Part shown: piece after piece, positions 1-11,143 of the stretch | How the letters are laid out: each line of letters begins with the position of its first letter | Numbering within the stretch: the first letter of the stretch is position 1 | Source of the DNA: Lantana camara | Taxonomy: Eukaryota; Streptophyta; Magnoliopsida; Lamiales; Verbenaceae | NCBI GenBank assembly: GCA_037501455.1 | Contig: CM074858.1 | Location: 15,116,501-15,180,500, forward strand | Direction of reading: 5' to 3' | Length of the DNA: 64,000 bases | Translations under genes and position numbers: made by a program | The notes under the pieces: generated by a model | Seen by the model: the letters and a program-made list of their open reading frames with translations, nothing else | The model's database searches: none | What the model was told of the DNA's origin: nothing

Positions 1-370
1 TCTTTGAGTCGGGTTTGAGGATAGCTTTAGTCTCATGCATGGCATTTTCGTTTCTTTATGCTTTTTGGCTAATTCTGAATTATGTATAAGTTATGCCTCT
101 AATTCGAAATTGTAAAGTTTGTATAGATTGAAGCGAAAGTTTGATATGTCTTGAGTATGTTCATTTGCTTTATGAGATTCTGGTGCTTCCGCATTCGTTA
201 CTTGTTTTATTGCGTGCTCTGAGTAGGGTCTAGACCGCCTAGCTTAGGTTGGATTTTTTTTGTTGGTCACCCGTTCGCCGTGACTTGATACGTGGACGGA
301 GTTCCCATTTCGCTTCACGTGTTGGGTTATGGTGCGGGGGATGTGGCGCCCTTCGCTTCGGGGTGTTACA
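1..370 (+). mobile_element. 3' end of a Ty3/gypsy LTR (element mostly upstream of window)
   Basis: The last ~200 bases parallel the end of the LTRs at 2524 and 12507: a CCGCCTAGCTT block, a CCCGTTCGC block, then GTGCGGGGGATGTGG and a terminal GGGTGTTACA ending at 370. The sequence is clearly a different subfamily. It stops exactly where the (CA)n of the next LTR begins, which suggests that this element jumped into that microsatellite. The 5' part of the element is outside the window. Confidence 0.65.
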
Positions 371-2524
371 CACACACACACACCATATTTCGATCTTTAC
401 ACCTCAAGAATGGAAGAAGGATTGCATCTCATAATTCAAGCTAAATTTGTGGAGGATTTTTGGAGTTAAGATCATCAACAACATCATATCTTCATCTCAT
501 CTATTCTCTCTTTGATTCAAGGTAGAACTTGAAGGATTTATGGAATTCTTGAAATCCTGATTGAGTAGGTTTTATAGATTTAATGGTGGATTCTTGCATG
601 ATTGGAGGTAAGAGCATTTTAATGATCATAAAGAGTGAAAGTTGCATGAATATATTGATATATATATATGATGGTTGGAAGCATGTGTATATAGTAGGGG
701 GTTTTAGTGATGAACTTTGAGGCTTTGATGTATATTTCTTGGTTGGAAGGATGGATAATTGAAGTATAGTGTGTATTTGATGTGTTTCAATATTTGTTAT
801 GGAGTAGAATTGCATTTGTGGTTGGGTTTTGTGGGTTTTGGCTCGTAATGCCCTATTTTCCCCTATTTTGCTACTGCTGCGTACTTGGTCGCGCCCGAAA
901 CCTGATTTACGTGTAAAACTGGTCGCGGCCGCTACCCGATTTTGGCCTAGTTTCGAGATTTGAAAATTCGGCAAAATATACTTGGTCGCGACCGCGACCC
1001 TTTTATGAAGAAAATTAGTCACGACCGCGACCAAAATTTGGGCATGTTTCGAGATTTTGAAAAATTGGAGGAAAATTCGGGCAAAAATACTTGGTCGCGA
1101 CCGTGACCTTTTGTGAAGGATTTTGGTCGCGCTCGCGACCCTACTTTTTCTGCATAAAATTACATTTTCCAAATCCGTTTCTAATGCCTTAATTGATCGA
1201 TGCGTGCTACTATATGAGTGTTTTGTACATGAAATTGATCATATCATTCCATAAATTGTCATTGCACGATTTAATGTTCATGATCACGCCGTTCGTCCTG
1301 ATTGGTACATTTTGAGTCGTGTCTTACGGACAATTGTCTTTCTTGCACAGACCAGCTTCCTGGTGACGAGGAGCAGGCCCCGTGAGCTGTTTCCTTGTTT
1401 GTTTTGGTCACACAGGTGAGGTTTAATTCTAGATATATAGAACCCAATGTGATGTTTTAAGCCAAAAATGTATCTATATATCTATAGTTTTCAAACGTTA
1501 TTGGTTTTCAAAGGATGTACCGAACTGGTGTATTGTATCGATTGATTGATTGTTTTGGCGAGTATCGTATTGCACTGTGGGCCCGAGGGTAGTGGCTCGA
1601 ACCAACCGGGAAAGCATGGGCTGACGGGTAACTCGAGCGTTATCCTCACGGGATAACCCCTGAACCCCCTAGGAGATTAGGGGAGGAAGGAGTTCCGGAC
1701 TTAGGGATTCATGTACCCTCTGCCCAGATTGATTGGATGGTGGGGCCTTGCAACCCCACCATCACTCGGAGGAAGAAGGAGTTATTGAAATTGCTAATTG
1801 TGCACTGTAACGTAAATGCTTGATCACCTAATCAAATAATAATTTATTGATTATACACAGTCGGAGTAAGGTTGGAGAATTGCCCTCACTCGTCGGGCCA
1901 CGAATTGATTGTATTGAATTGATTGTATTAATAAATTGAATTAGTTGTAACCTCGGGCGATAGTATCTCTTATTTTTCTAAATTGTATTGTTATTTTCCA
2001 GGAAAAAAAAATAAAAAAATTTATTCCCCGAGATTATAACTTGCATGGTAATTGCGCATATATTTATTTATACCCCTCGCTCAGTCCGTGGTGGACTGAC
2101 ATCTCAAATTTTCAATTTTTGCAGGTGCGTGCTGGGCAGGAATTAGAGTCTAGCTTGCCTTTAATTTGGGTCTGGCACACTTCACCTCATATTTTGTTCA
2201 TGTATTGATACTTGATATGTTTTGTAGCATGCCTTGGCATATTTTGGAGATGATATTGTATTGATATGTAAGTGTTGGTACCTATAAGTGTTTATACTTG
2301 ATTTGTAAACATGGTACCTATAAGTAATGAATGAATTATTGCTTCCGCTTTTATTACTCTGACTTGATTGTGTGGTTTGGGGTTAGTCCCGCCTAGCTTT
2401 GTTGTCGTTTTTTTTTTATTGTCTCCCGTTCGCTATAGCTTTGGTTCATGTATGGATTGTCCATTTCATATGTGGATCGAACTATAGTGCGGGGGATGTG
2501 GTGCCTAGCGTTCCGGGTGCTACA
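371..2524 (+). mobile_element. 5' LTR of the chromovirus, first ~415 bp missing
   Basis: It aligns by eye with 10403-12507 of the 3' LTR from the CA repeat to the terminal GGGTGCTACA (ends 2524). The portion matching 9985-10402 is absent because a foreign LTR end abuts at 370. It includes a GC-rich palindrome cassette (884-1135) and the conserved block GCCCGAGGGTAGTGGCTCGA near 1580 that recurs in all related LTRs of this window. Confidence 0.85.
884..1135. repeat. GC palindrome cassette, GGTCGCGACC type (5' LTR)
   Basis: Several copies of GGTCGCGACC-like palindromes, for example GGTCGCGACCGCGACC at 984-999, are spaced about 40-80 bases apart by AT-rich sequence containing TTTCGAGATTTTGAAAA. 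A TTTTCTGCATAAAATTACATTT block follows. The same place in the solo LTR at 4967-7607 holds a different palindrome. Confidence 0.85.
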
Positions 2525-2532
2525 TCCTACGG

Positions 2533-2544
2533 CGGTATCAAAGC
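2533..2544 (+). other. Primer binding site, tRNA-iMet type (degenerate)
   Basis: CGGTATCAAAGC lies 8 bases after the LTR end. The consensus for initiator-Met tRNA is TGGTATCAGAGC, so two positions have changed. Confidence 0.7.
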
Positions 2545-2768
2545 CCGGTTGCAAAATCGGGTCTCTAGTGTCGTGTCTTGGGAGTCTAGGTCGCACGGCA
2601 CAGGAACTAATTGTCAACTTAAGAGTCTTGCATCGTTATTTGAACATACTTGAACCTACTTGAATTCGATGAATTATTTGAATTTTATCACTTATGTGCA
2701 ATTTTTGAATTATTTGCACACATTTGCACCTACTAATCGAACATGCATAATAGTGGCTTGATAGCAGG

Positions 2769-3797
2769 ATGGCTAGCGATAGACATCGACATCGTCGTCA
2801 TCATCGCCGTGAGAGATCACCACCTCCTCCTCCACCTCCTCAGGCTCAACCACAGGACTTTATGAATACAGTGGTGGGTCTTATTAATCAGAGGGTCCGG
2901 GATTATGTTCCTGCAGCACCGCCAGTTCCACCACCACCACAACCGGGGGGTCAGATTTCTTTGGCTTTCAGGGAGTTCCAGAACCAGCATCCTCCCAAGT
3001 TCTACAAAGGGAATGATGTTCAGGCCGAGCAGTGGTTGAAGGAAGTAGAGAGGATATGGGAGCTTATTCCGTGTGAGTCCCAGGAGAAGGCCCGATGTAC
3101 CATTTCGTTGATTCAGGGCGAGGCATACTCATGGTGGGAGAGTGCCCGGATTGTATTGGATGCTACAGGTGTGGAAGTGAATTGGGAAGTCTTTGTCAGA
3201 GAGTTCAGAAACAAGTTTATTCCTCCATCTTCTCGCACTCGAAGATTGAAGGAATTTACTGAACTTAAGCAAGGAAGCAGGTCGGTTTCAGAGTATATCG
3301 CCGAGTTTGAGAGATTGTCCCGCTATGCTCCTAATATAGCGAGTGACGATTTCCATAAGGCGATGCCGTTTGTTCAGGGCCTTAGACCGGATATTCAAAC
3401 AGCGATCGAAGCGGTCAACACGAGTACGTGGGTGAAAGCTACCAAGAAGGCATTGTTGGTCGAAGATTCGGTGAATGCAAGACGCTCTACCTATCGCTCA
3501 GGTTCAGGTTCAGGTTCGGGCTCAGGTTCCGGATCGGGTTTCAGAGGTTCTGGATCGGGTTTTAGAGGATCAGGTTCGAGTACTGCTTCGGGCAAGAGGC
3601 CTATGACTTATTCTTCTCCACCACCAGCTCCGAAGGGCCCAGGGAAGAAGCCCCAACCAACAGGACCAGTGTTTAGAGCTCCAGTTGCTCCAGCTTTGCC
3701 ACCACCACCCGAGAGGCCTGCTTGTACCTTCTGTGAACAGACTACAGATATTTATGATAACTGCAGGAGGCGTCTGGGCTTGTGTTTGATTTGTTAG
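2769..3797 (+). pseudogene. gag: gag of chromovirus, stopped inside the zinc knuckle
   Basis: The 342-residue reading frame forms the capsid/nucleocapsid precursor. A basic His/Arg-rich, Pro-rich N-terminus (residues 1-60) is followed by the retrotransposon gag domain (about 75-240; motifs PPKFYKGND, AYSWWES, VSEYIAEFERLSRYAP). A low-complexity Gly-Ser stretch comes next, encoded by GGTTCA-like hexamers near 3500-3560, then a Pro-rich tail. The CCHC zinc knuckle begins (CLIC) but a TAG at 3795 replaces the residue after the second Cys; the rest of the knuckle continues in frame. The gag at 35992-36957 (minus) is a close relative with the knuckle intact. Start chosen: first ATG after the leader, 225 bases after the primer site. 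Confidence 0.88.
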
Positions 3798-4337
3798 AGC
3801 GCCGAGCATATAGTAGATGGATGTCCAGATCGCAGGATGCCGCCATCTGGAGGTCAGAGACCACTGATCAGAGCTCGTGCCTATGCCTTGGACGGAGAGC
3901 AGCAGGATGCCGATATCGATCCAGCCGCGGTAGTTGAAGATACCATTTGCATACATGGCACGAACATTCATACCTTATTTGATCGGGGAGCTACTCACTC
4001 CTTTCTCTCGAGTGCTATATCTGTTTCTTTGCCTTTGCCTGTTACTCGCTCTTCTGCATGTTATGTGGTTAGTACTCCGTTTGGTGGTAGTTTAGAATCC
4101 GATCAGGTGTTTAGAGAGGTTCCGGTAAGTATCGAGGGACGAGTTTTCTTGTCAGACTTCATTGAGCTGCCGATGACTTGCTATGGATCCATTTTGGGCA
4201 TGGATTGGTTGTGCAGACATTCTGCCACAGTGGATTGCAGGGCAAAGAGAGTTCAGTTGGGATCAGATTTGAAAGTGGGATGGAGTTGTAAGTCAGTGCC
4301 TCTACTTTCTTTCTCAGAAGCTCAGAAGTTGGTCTGA
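3798..4337 (+). pseudogene. pro: Aspartic protease region of chromovirus
   Basis: This continues the gag frame after the TAG at 3795. It holds the end of the zinc knuckle, a linker, and a retropepsin-like domain in which the active-site triplet reads D-R-G (in LFDRGATHSF) instead of the usual D-S/T-G; the flap-side motif ILGMDWL is present. A TGA at 4335 closes the frame just before RT. The altered active site plus two stops indicate a non-functional protease. Confidence 0.8.
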
Positions 4338-4966
4338 GAGGGAGCTACGGGTTTCATTGCATATATTCTCAACAAACCCAAGGATCAAAGTAAGTTGGAA
4401 GAAACGGAAGTAGTGAAGGAGTTTTCCGAGGTCTTTCTTGAGGAATTGGATTCGTTACCTCCAGAACGGGAAATTAAGTTTGTGATCGACTTGTACCCTA
4501 ATGTAGAGCCATACTCCAAAACTCCGTATCGTATGGCTCCGACCGAGTTGAAAGAGTTGAAGACTCAACTTGATGCGTTGTTGGAGATTGGGTACATTAG
4601 ACCGAGTTATTCTCCCTGGGGTGCATCGATTTTGTTCGTAAAGAAGAAGGACGGAACTTTGAGAATGTGTACAGACTATAGGGAGTTGAACCGGATGACG
4701 ATCAAGAATAAGTATCCTCTTCCACATATCGAGGAGTTGTTTGACATACTTCAGGGATCTAAAGTCTACTCGAAATTGGATTTGAGACAAGGATACTACC
4801 AGCTGCGAATCCGAGCAGAGGATATTTCAAAGACAGGATTTAATACTCGGTACGGGCATTATGAATTCGTAGTGATGCCGTTTGGTCTAACTAATGCCCC
4901 AGCAGCTTTTATGGAGATGATGCACAGGATCTTCAGGGCTTTTCTGGATAAGTTTGTGGTCATCTT
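4338..4966 (+). pseudogene. pol: Reverse transcriptase, N-terminal part (cut by solo LTR)
   Basis: In the same frame as gag. Recognisable RT blocks are KTPYRMAP, the fingers motif [46 protein letters not shown] and the palm motif [14 protein letters not shown]. The frame reaches the last residues before the F/YxDD catalytic box and is then broken at 4966/4967 by the inserted LTR; the box itself (IDD) resumes at 7613. The ATCTT at 4962-4966 is one copy of the target-site duplication. Confidence 0.9.
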
Positions 4967-7607
4967 TGTAACGCCCTGAATTTCAGACAGTCAGGTACGC
5001 TCGACACGTGTGGGTTTCGAGCGTAGGATTTTATTTTATTATTTTCGTTTATTTAATTTATAAGTGTTATATTAATTTCTATAAATTGTATTCAACATGA
5101 TTACGTGAAAATATATGAAATGTATGCCAACTTGGGAATTATGTTACATATTGAATTTATTGTTACGTGAGTTAATTGTCGAATGTATCTTAATCGCTTA
5201 ATTGTCCTTAATTGTTCATTTACATAAAATAGAGGACCAAATTGCATGAAAATCTTGGGGACTAAATTGATCAATTTGTAAACCTTCTATCCGCAATTGC
5301 ATAACTTACAGAACCTTAAGGATTTGATCATAAATATTGCATTTTTCCCCAAATATAACGATAAATGCATCTCTTCCTTGCTCTTCATTTCATTTCATCA
5401 AGAATCATCACCCATTCTTTCTTCTCTCTACCGAACCAATACCATGGAGAAGCAAGAAGGAAATCATCATCTTCAAGCTAGAATTTGCTAGGGAATTTCA
5501 TGATTCAAGCTCAAGCATCCATATTCATCATCTTCTTCCATTATTTCTCATTCAAGGTATATATGAGCATATATGGGATTTCTTGATTATAGTTCTTGAA
5601 GCTAGGGTTCATGATTTGAGCTTGTTAATTGGTGTAATTGTGCTAGAAGTATGATTACATGCTTAAGACTTGAATTCCATGTGTAATTCTTGAGAATTAG
5701 GAGATTATATGATGAGTTTATATATATGCCGAAGTTGGTGATTATGATGATTGGAGCATGGATTGTTTGTTTATATTGAGTATTATTGTACCTAAGGCAT
5801 GCACATATGTTCATTTTCCTGAATTATAGCATAAGAGATTGAATTATGAGTGTTTGTGGAAATTTGGGTTAATTTCGTGCCTCCCCTGTTCTTCATCCTC
5901 TGTTTCTGCATCTTCTGCGTAACCGGAACGGCCATTCCCGTTCCCTTTGTAATTAGGGAACGACCGTTCCCATATTTTGAACAATGTGCTTGGCGGCGAG
6001 GACGAGAACGACCGTTCCCATCTTCGGGGAGCCCGACAAGCGGGAACGACCCTTCCCATTTTGAACTAAAGCTTGGAACGGCCGTTCCCAGCCCTCTGGA
6101 AGTGCAGAAAGTTTCTGCATAAAATTACATTTTTAGCCCTTCGATCCGATGGCTTAATTGACCCCAAATTGCTATTATATGATTAATTATGTGTCGAAAC
6201 AAGATATTATCATGCTACATTGTTTGTTGCTCGATGTCTCGTACATGATCATGTCGTGCGTCTTATATGAAGTAATAGTCTTGAATTATGGTCTCATGCA
6301 CGTACATTGTCCCGTTTCTTGTCCAGTTATTCTCCAGGGCGGAGATTGTGGATCATGAGCACGTTCACGCATTCACGAGTCGTGTGTCGCCTGTCAGGTG
6401 AGGTTTAATTTCTAGTTAAATAGAACCCGTACTCCTAATATGTGATCTTTCGGCCAAAGGTATTTATATCTATACTTTCCATGAAATCATTTATCATTTC
6501 AAGTCATGTTTCAAGCAAGCAAGCCATGATTGTTCATGTTCACGATTTCAAGCATGTTTAGGCGAGTAGCATGATCGTTCGCGTTGGGCCCGAGGGTAGT
6601 GACTAGAGCCAACCGGGAAAGTAAGGGCTGACGGGTAACTCTGGCGCTATCCTCACCACATTTGGGGTCACCCCTGAATCCACTAGGAGGTTAGTGGAGG
6701 AAGGAGCTCCGGGCTTAGGTATTCATGTACCCTCTGCTCAACATGCATGGATGTTGGGGCCTTGCAATCCCATCATCAAACCGGAGGAAGAAGGAGACTG
6801 GGGATGAATCCAGCACCGCGGATTGTCCTCGGGTTATTGCAGGATTTCCATTCCATGAACGTGTTATATGATTACACATGCACGATTGCACAATAATTGA
6901 ATCGCATGATCACTTATTGTTTAATAATCAAGCAAGCATGTTTATGTACATTTGGAGTTCGGTTGGAGACCGCCCTTACTCGCCGGGGCCATGTATGGAT
7001 CGCATGAAAAAGATCAAGTATTTAATATTGATAGTGGTATTCTCGGGCGAAGCTATATTATTATTATTGAACTTGTATATTTATCTTTTATAAATCTTTA
7101 CCCGAGAATATGACTTGCATGTTATGTGCGCTAATATGTATGTAAACCCCTCACTCGGTCTTCACAGACTGACGCCTCCACCTTTCAGGTATTGCAGGTG
7201 CACGCTAGGCGGGAAGTGTGTCGAGTCCGGTCCGGGTAGTAGAGTCTTGCACGGTGCATTTTATTTACTTGTTTATTTATTGTTCAAGGGATTTATGTTT
7301 AATGTTATTAGTTATTATTATTGTTTATTTGGAGATAATAATGTATTGATATGTAAAGTTAGAACATGTTTTAAATTGTTAAATGAGAAATATCATGATA
7401 TATCAAATTGATACTGTTGAATTATGCTTTCGCTTTATTTTGTCGCATATGTAAAAGTTATCCCGCCTAGCTTGTCGTGTATTGCATTGTCACCCGTTCG
7501 CTATAGGTTGGTTCATGTACGGATTGGTCATTTCGTATGTGGATTGATCTATAGTACGGGGGTGTGGTACCTCCACGTGTTAACTCCACGTGTTAAGGGG
7601 TGCTACA
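4967..7607 (+). mobile_element. Solo LTR of a gypsy element, 2641 bp, TSD ATCTT
   Basis: It begins TGTAACGCCC and ends GGTGCTACA, with ATCTT immediately before (4962-4966) and after (7608-7612). Removing it with one ATCTT restores the RT frame across the catalytic box. It shares the conserved LTR blocks seen elsewhere here: the GCCCGAGGGTAGTGACTAGA region near 6588, the GAGGTTTAATT region near 6400, and the CCCGCCTAGCTT / CCCGTTCGCTATAG end. It is oriented like its host. No internal sequence is present, so it is the product of LTR-LTR recombination. Confidence 0.92.
5925..6090. repeat. GC palindrome cassette, GGGAACGGCCGTTCCC type (solo LTR)
   Basis: Five variants of GGGAACGNCCGTTCCC occur, for example GGGAACGACCGTTCCC at 5955-5970 and GGAACGGCCGTTCC at 6075-6088. 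They are followed by TTTCTGCATAAAATTACATTT, the same right flank as the GGTCGCGACC cassette in the host element's LTRs. Confidence 0.85.
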
Positions 7608-9359
7608 ATCTTTATTGATGATATTCTGGTTTTCTCTAAGTCTGCCAAGGAGCATGCGAGGCATCTTCAGGTGGTATTATGGACTTTGAAGGAGCATCAG
7701 TTATTTGCAAAGTTCAGTAAGTGTGAGTTTTGGATCGACAGGGTGTCTTTCTTGGGTCACGTGATTTCAGGTAATGGGTTGGAGGTCGATCCTCCGAAGA
7801 TTGAGTCAGTGTTGAAGTGGGAGAAACCTAAGAATAGCTCGGAGATTAGAAGTTTCTTGGGTTTGACAGGTTATTACTGGAGGTTTGTAAAGGATTTCTC
7901 CAAGTTAGCAGCTCCTTTAACCCAGTTGACGAAGAAGAACGTGAAATTCGATTGGGATGAAGATTGTGAGAAGAGTTTCACTTTCTTGAAAGAGAAGTTA
8001 GTTTCTGCTCCAGTGTTAGCCCTTCTGGAAGGTTCTGAAGGGTATGCTGTTTATACGGATGCTTCTAAGGAAGGCTTGGGATGTGTGTTAACGCAGAAGG
8101 GTAAAGTAATTGCTTATGCATCCCGTAAGTTGAAAGAGCATGAGAAGAATTATCTGACGCATGATCTTGAGCTTGCTGCCGTAGTCTTTGCACTTGGAAA
8201 GTGGAGACATTATTTATACGGGGTGTCTTTCGAGATTTTCACCGACCACAAAAGCCTCCAGTATTTATTCACTCAGAAGGATTTGAATATGAGGCAACGG
8301 CGTTGGATGAAACAGTTGGAAGACTATGATTGCAGGATTAAATACCATCCCGGCAAAGCCAATGTGGTCGCCGATGCACTTAGCAGGAAGGCTAGTGTAT
8401 CGAGTTTAGAAGTGGGTGAAAGTAGTGGAATCGAGCTAATTATTTTAAGGGCTCGAGTTTTTAATATTTCGATTCAGCCAGATTTGAAGCACAGATTGTT
8501 TGAGGCTCAGAATAAGGATTTAGAAGTTCAGAAATTGGTAGCTAAGGCAAGAGCTGATCCGGAGTGTCCATTCGGGTTCGATGAAACCGGTCTTCTTCGT
8601 TTCCAGAACCGAGTGGTTGTACCCGAAGAGTTGAAATGGGTATTGCTTGAGGAAGCTCACAGATCGGCTTATTCTATCCACCCCGGAGAAAACAAGATGT
8701 ATAAGGACTTAAGGCAATATTATTGGTGGCGTGGATTGAAGAAGGACATGGCCGAGTATGTGAAGCATTGTCTCACTTGTAAGAAAGTGAAAGCCGAGCA
8801 TCAGAAATCGGGAGGTCTTCTTCAGCCGTTACCTATTCCTGAGTGGAAGTGGGAACAGGTGACAAAGGATTTCGTGTCCGGATTACCTAAGGTAAAAGGT
8901 GGGTTTGATGGAATTTGGGTGATTGTGGACCGTTTGACTAAGTCTGCATATTTTCTTCCGGTTCGGATGTCGTATAAGATTCGCAAGCTAGCCGAGCTTT
9001 ATAACAGGGAGATTGTTAGGCTTCACGAGATTCCGGTTAGTATTATTTCAGATAGAGATCCTCGATTTACTTCTAAGTTGTGGCGAGAATTACAAGAGAT
9101 TTTGGGTACGAAGCTTCAGTTCAGTACGACATTTCATCCTCAGACAGATGGTCAGTCCGAGAGATTAATAAGATATCTCGAGGATTTGCTTCGAGCTTGT
9201 TCTTTGGATTTTCAGTCTTCTTGGCACGATCAGCTACCTTTGATTGAGTTTGCGTACAACAATAGTTTTCAGGCTTTGATTGGAATGGCACCGTATGAGC
9301 TACTTTATGGACGGAAGTGTCGTTCTCCGTTGTTCTTTGACTTGGAAGAATGGAAATAG
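7608..9359 (+). pseudogene. pol: RT C-terminus, RNase H and integrase of chromovirus
   Basis: It resumes with the RT catalytic box ([10 protein letters not shown]) and the RT thumb ([26 protein letters not shown]). RNase H follows with its acidic residues visible ([40 protein letters not shown]). Integrase then has an HHCC zinc domain ([14 protein letters not shown]) and a DDE core ([36 protein letters not shown]). These catalytic residues look intact. A TAG at 9357 interrupts the frame after the core. It joins and copies cDNA into the genome in functional relatives; here it cannot be made as one polyprotein. Confidence 0.9.
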
Positions 9360-9951
9360 ACTAAACAGGAAGGCATGAAGAAGGGTGAGAAATTGAAAAA
9401 ACCTTCTAAGGCCGTGGAAGCTATGATTGAGAAAGTCCAATTAATACAACAACGGATGAAATCAGCTCAGGATAGACAGAAGAGCTATGCCGACCGTCGT
9501 AGAAGGGAACTCGAATTTGAAGTTGGAGACCGGGTATTCTTGAAGACGTCTCCACGTAAAGGATTTGCTCGGATTGGGAAAGGAGGTAAGCTTAATCCTC
9601 GTTATTTAGGTCCTTTTGAGATCTTGGAAAGAATTGGAGAAGCTGCTTATCGGTTGGACTTACCATCGAGCCTCATGGGGATTCACAATGTATTTCACGT
9701 ATCTCAGCTGAGGAAATATTACCCCGATGAAACCGAGATCCTTACCGTTGAAGAAGTGGAGTTGGAACCGAATCTAACTTTTGTTTAGAAATCGGTTAAA
9801 ATATTGGATAAAAAGTTTCAGGAATTAAGAAACCGGAAAATTTCCATGGTTAAGGTTCTTTGGAGAAGTGATAAGACCGAAAAAGCCACGTGGAAAATCG
9901 AAGACAAGATGAGACGGTTCCATCCCGAGTTATTTATTTTCGATCAGTGAA
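9360..9951 (+). pseudogene. pol: Integrase C-terminus and chromodomain
   Basis: The frame is the same as the preceding segment. It has the GPY/F module (VGDRVFLKTSP, LNPRYLGPFEILERIG, NVFHVSQLRKY), then, after a TAG at 9786 (probably a former Gln codon), a chromodomain tail (VKVLWRSDKTEKATWKIED, MRRFHPELF) ending with TGA at 9949. The chromodomain supports assignment to a chromovirus; in that group it is thought to steer insertion to particular chromatin. Confidence 0.85.
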
Positions 9952-9970
9952 TCTGGGGACCAGATTCTTC

Positions 9971-9984
9971 TAAGGGGGGAGAGT
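9971..9984 (+). other. Polypurine tract
   Basis: TAAGGGGGGAGAGT lies directly before the 3' LTR start TGTAACGCCC at 9985 and serves as the plus-strand primer in this retrotransposon class. Confidence 0.8.
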
Positions 9985-10400
9985 TGTAACGCCCCAATTT
10001 CTGGAAGTTCAGGTAAGCACGCCACGAGCGGGTACTCTTCGAGAGTTGGGAGGTTTAATTTAATCAATTAGTTACAACTTTCATCATATTATATGCATTA
10101 TATCTTCATGCAATTATATGAATTGTCTTTAATGTGAATTATATGAATTAATTGATATAAGTGACTTAAATGTATCATATGTCCTTCATTGCTCTTTTGT
10201 GTAAAATTGTATACTTAATTGTATAGCATGAAATGGATTTAATTGGCTTGTTGGTTAGAGATGAAACTTGCTTGCAATAATTCAAATAAATGAAGGACTT
10301 ATATGCAAAATGAGATGAATCACATATTTTCATGCTAGACTTTAGGATATATCATGAAATTCTTCCAATATGTTCCATTTCATTCCAAGACATAAGAGAA

Positions 10401-10402
<2 letters not shown>

Positions 10403-10432
<30 letters not shown>
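10403..10432. repeat. (CA)n microsatellite inside LTR
   Basis: About 15 AC units. The corresponding repeat in the 5' LTR (371-384) is the breakpoint where the upstream LTR abuts. Confidence 0.95.
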
Positions 10433-10433
<1 letters not shown>

Positions 10434-10925
10434 ATATTTCGATCATTACACCTCAAGAAGGGAAGAAGGATTGCATCTCATAATTCAAGCTAAATTTGTG
10501 GAGAATTTTTCGAGTTAAGATCATCAACAGCATCATATCTTCATCTCATCTATTCTCTCTTTGATTCAAGGTAGAACTTGAAGGATTTATGGAATTCTTG
10601 AAATCCTGATTGAGTAGGTTTTATAGATTTAATGGTGGATTCTTGCATGATTGGAGGTAAGAGCATGTTAATGATCATAAAGAGTGAAAGTTGCATGAAT
10701 ATATTGATATATATATATATGATGGTTGGAAGCATGTGTATATAGTTGGGGGTTTTAGTGATGAATTTTGAGGCTTTGATGTATATTTCTTGGTTGGAAG
10801 GATGGATAATTGAAGTATAGTGTGTATTTGATGTGTTTCAATATTTGTTATGGAGTAGAATTGCATTTGTGGTTGGGTTTTGGCTCGTAATGACTTGTTT
10901 TCCCCTGTTTTGCTGCTGCTGCGTA

Positions 10926-11143
10926 CTTGGTCGCGGCCGCTACCCGATTTTGATCTAGTTTCGAGATTTGAAAATTCGGCAAAAAATACTTGGTCGCAAC
11001 CGCGACCTTTTTATGAAGAAAATTAGTCACGACAGCGACCAAAATTTGGGCATGTTTCAAGATTTTGAAAAATTGGAGAAAAATACTTGGTCGCGACCGC
11101 GACCCTTTTGTGAAGGATTTTGGTCGCGCCAGCGACCTTGCTT
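10926..11143. repeat. GC palindrome cassette, GGTCGCGACC type (3' LTR)
   Basis: Copies of the 5' LTR cassette, such as GGTCGCGACCGCGACC at 11089-11104. One unit is missing relative to 884-1135, and several CpG positions have changed to CA or TG, as expected from methylated-C decay. Confidence 0.85.

Noticed and set aside
501..1172. Minus-strand 223-codon ORF in the 5' LTR
   Set aside because: It lies antisense within the LTR, is broken in the 3' LTR copy, and has no recognisable domain.
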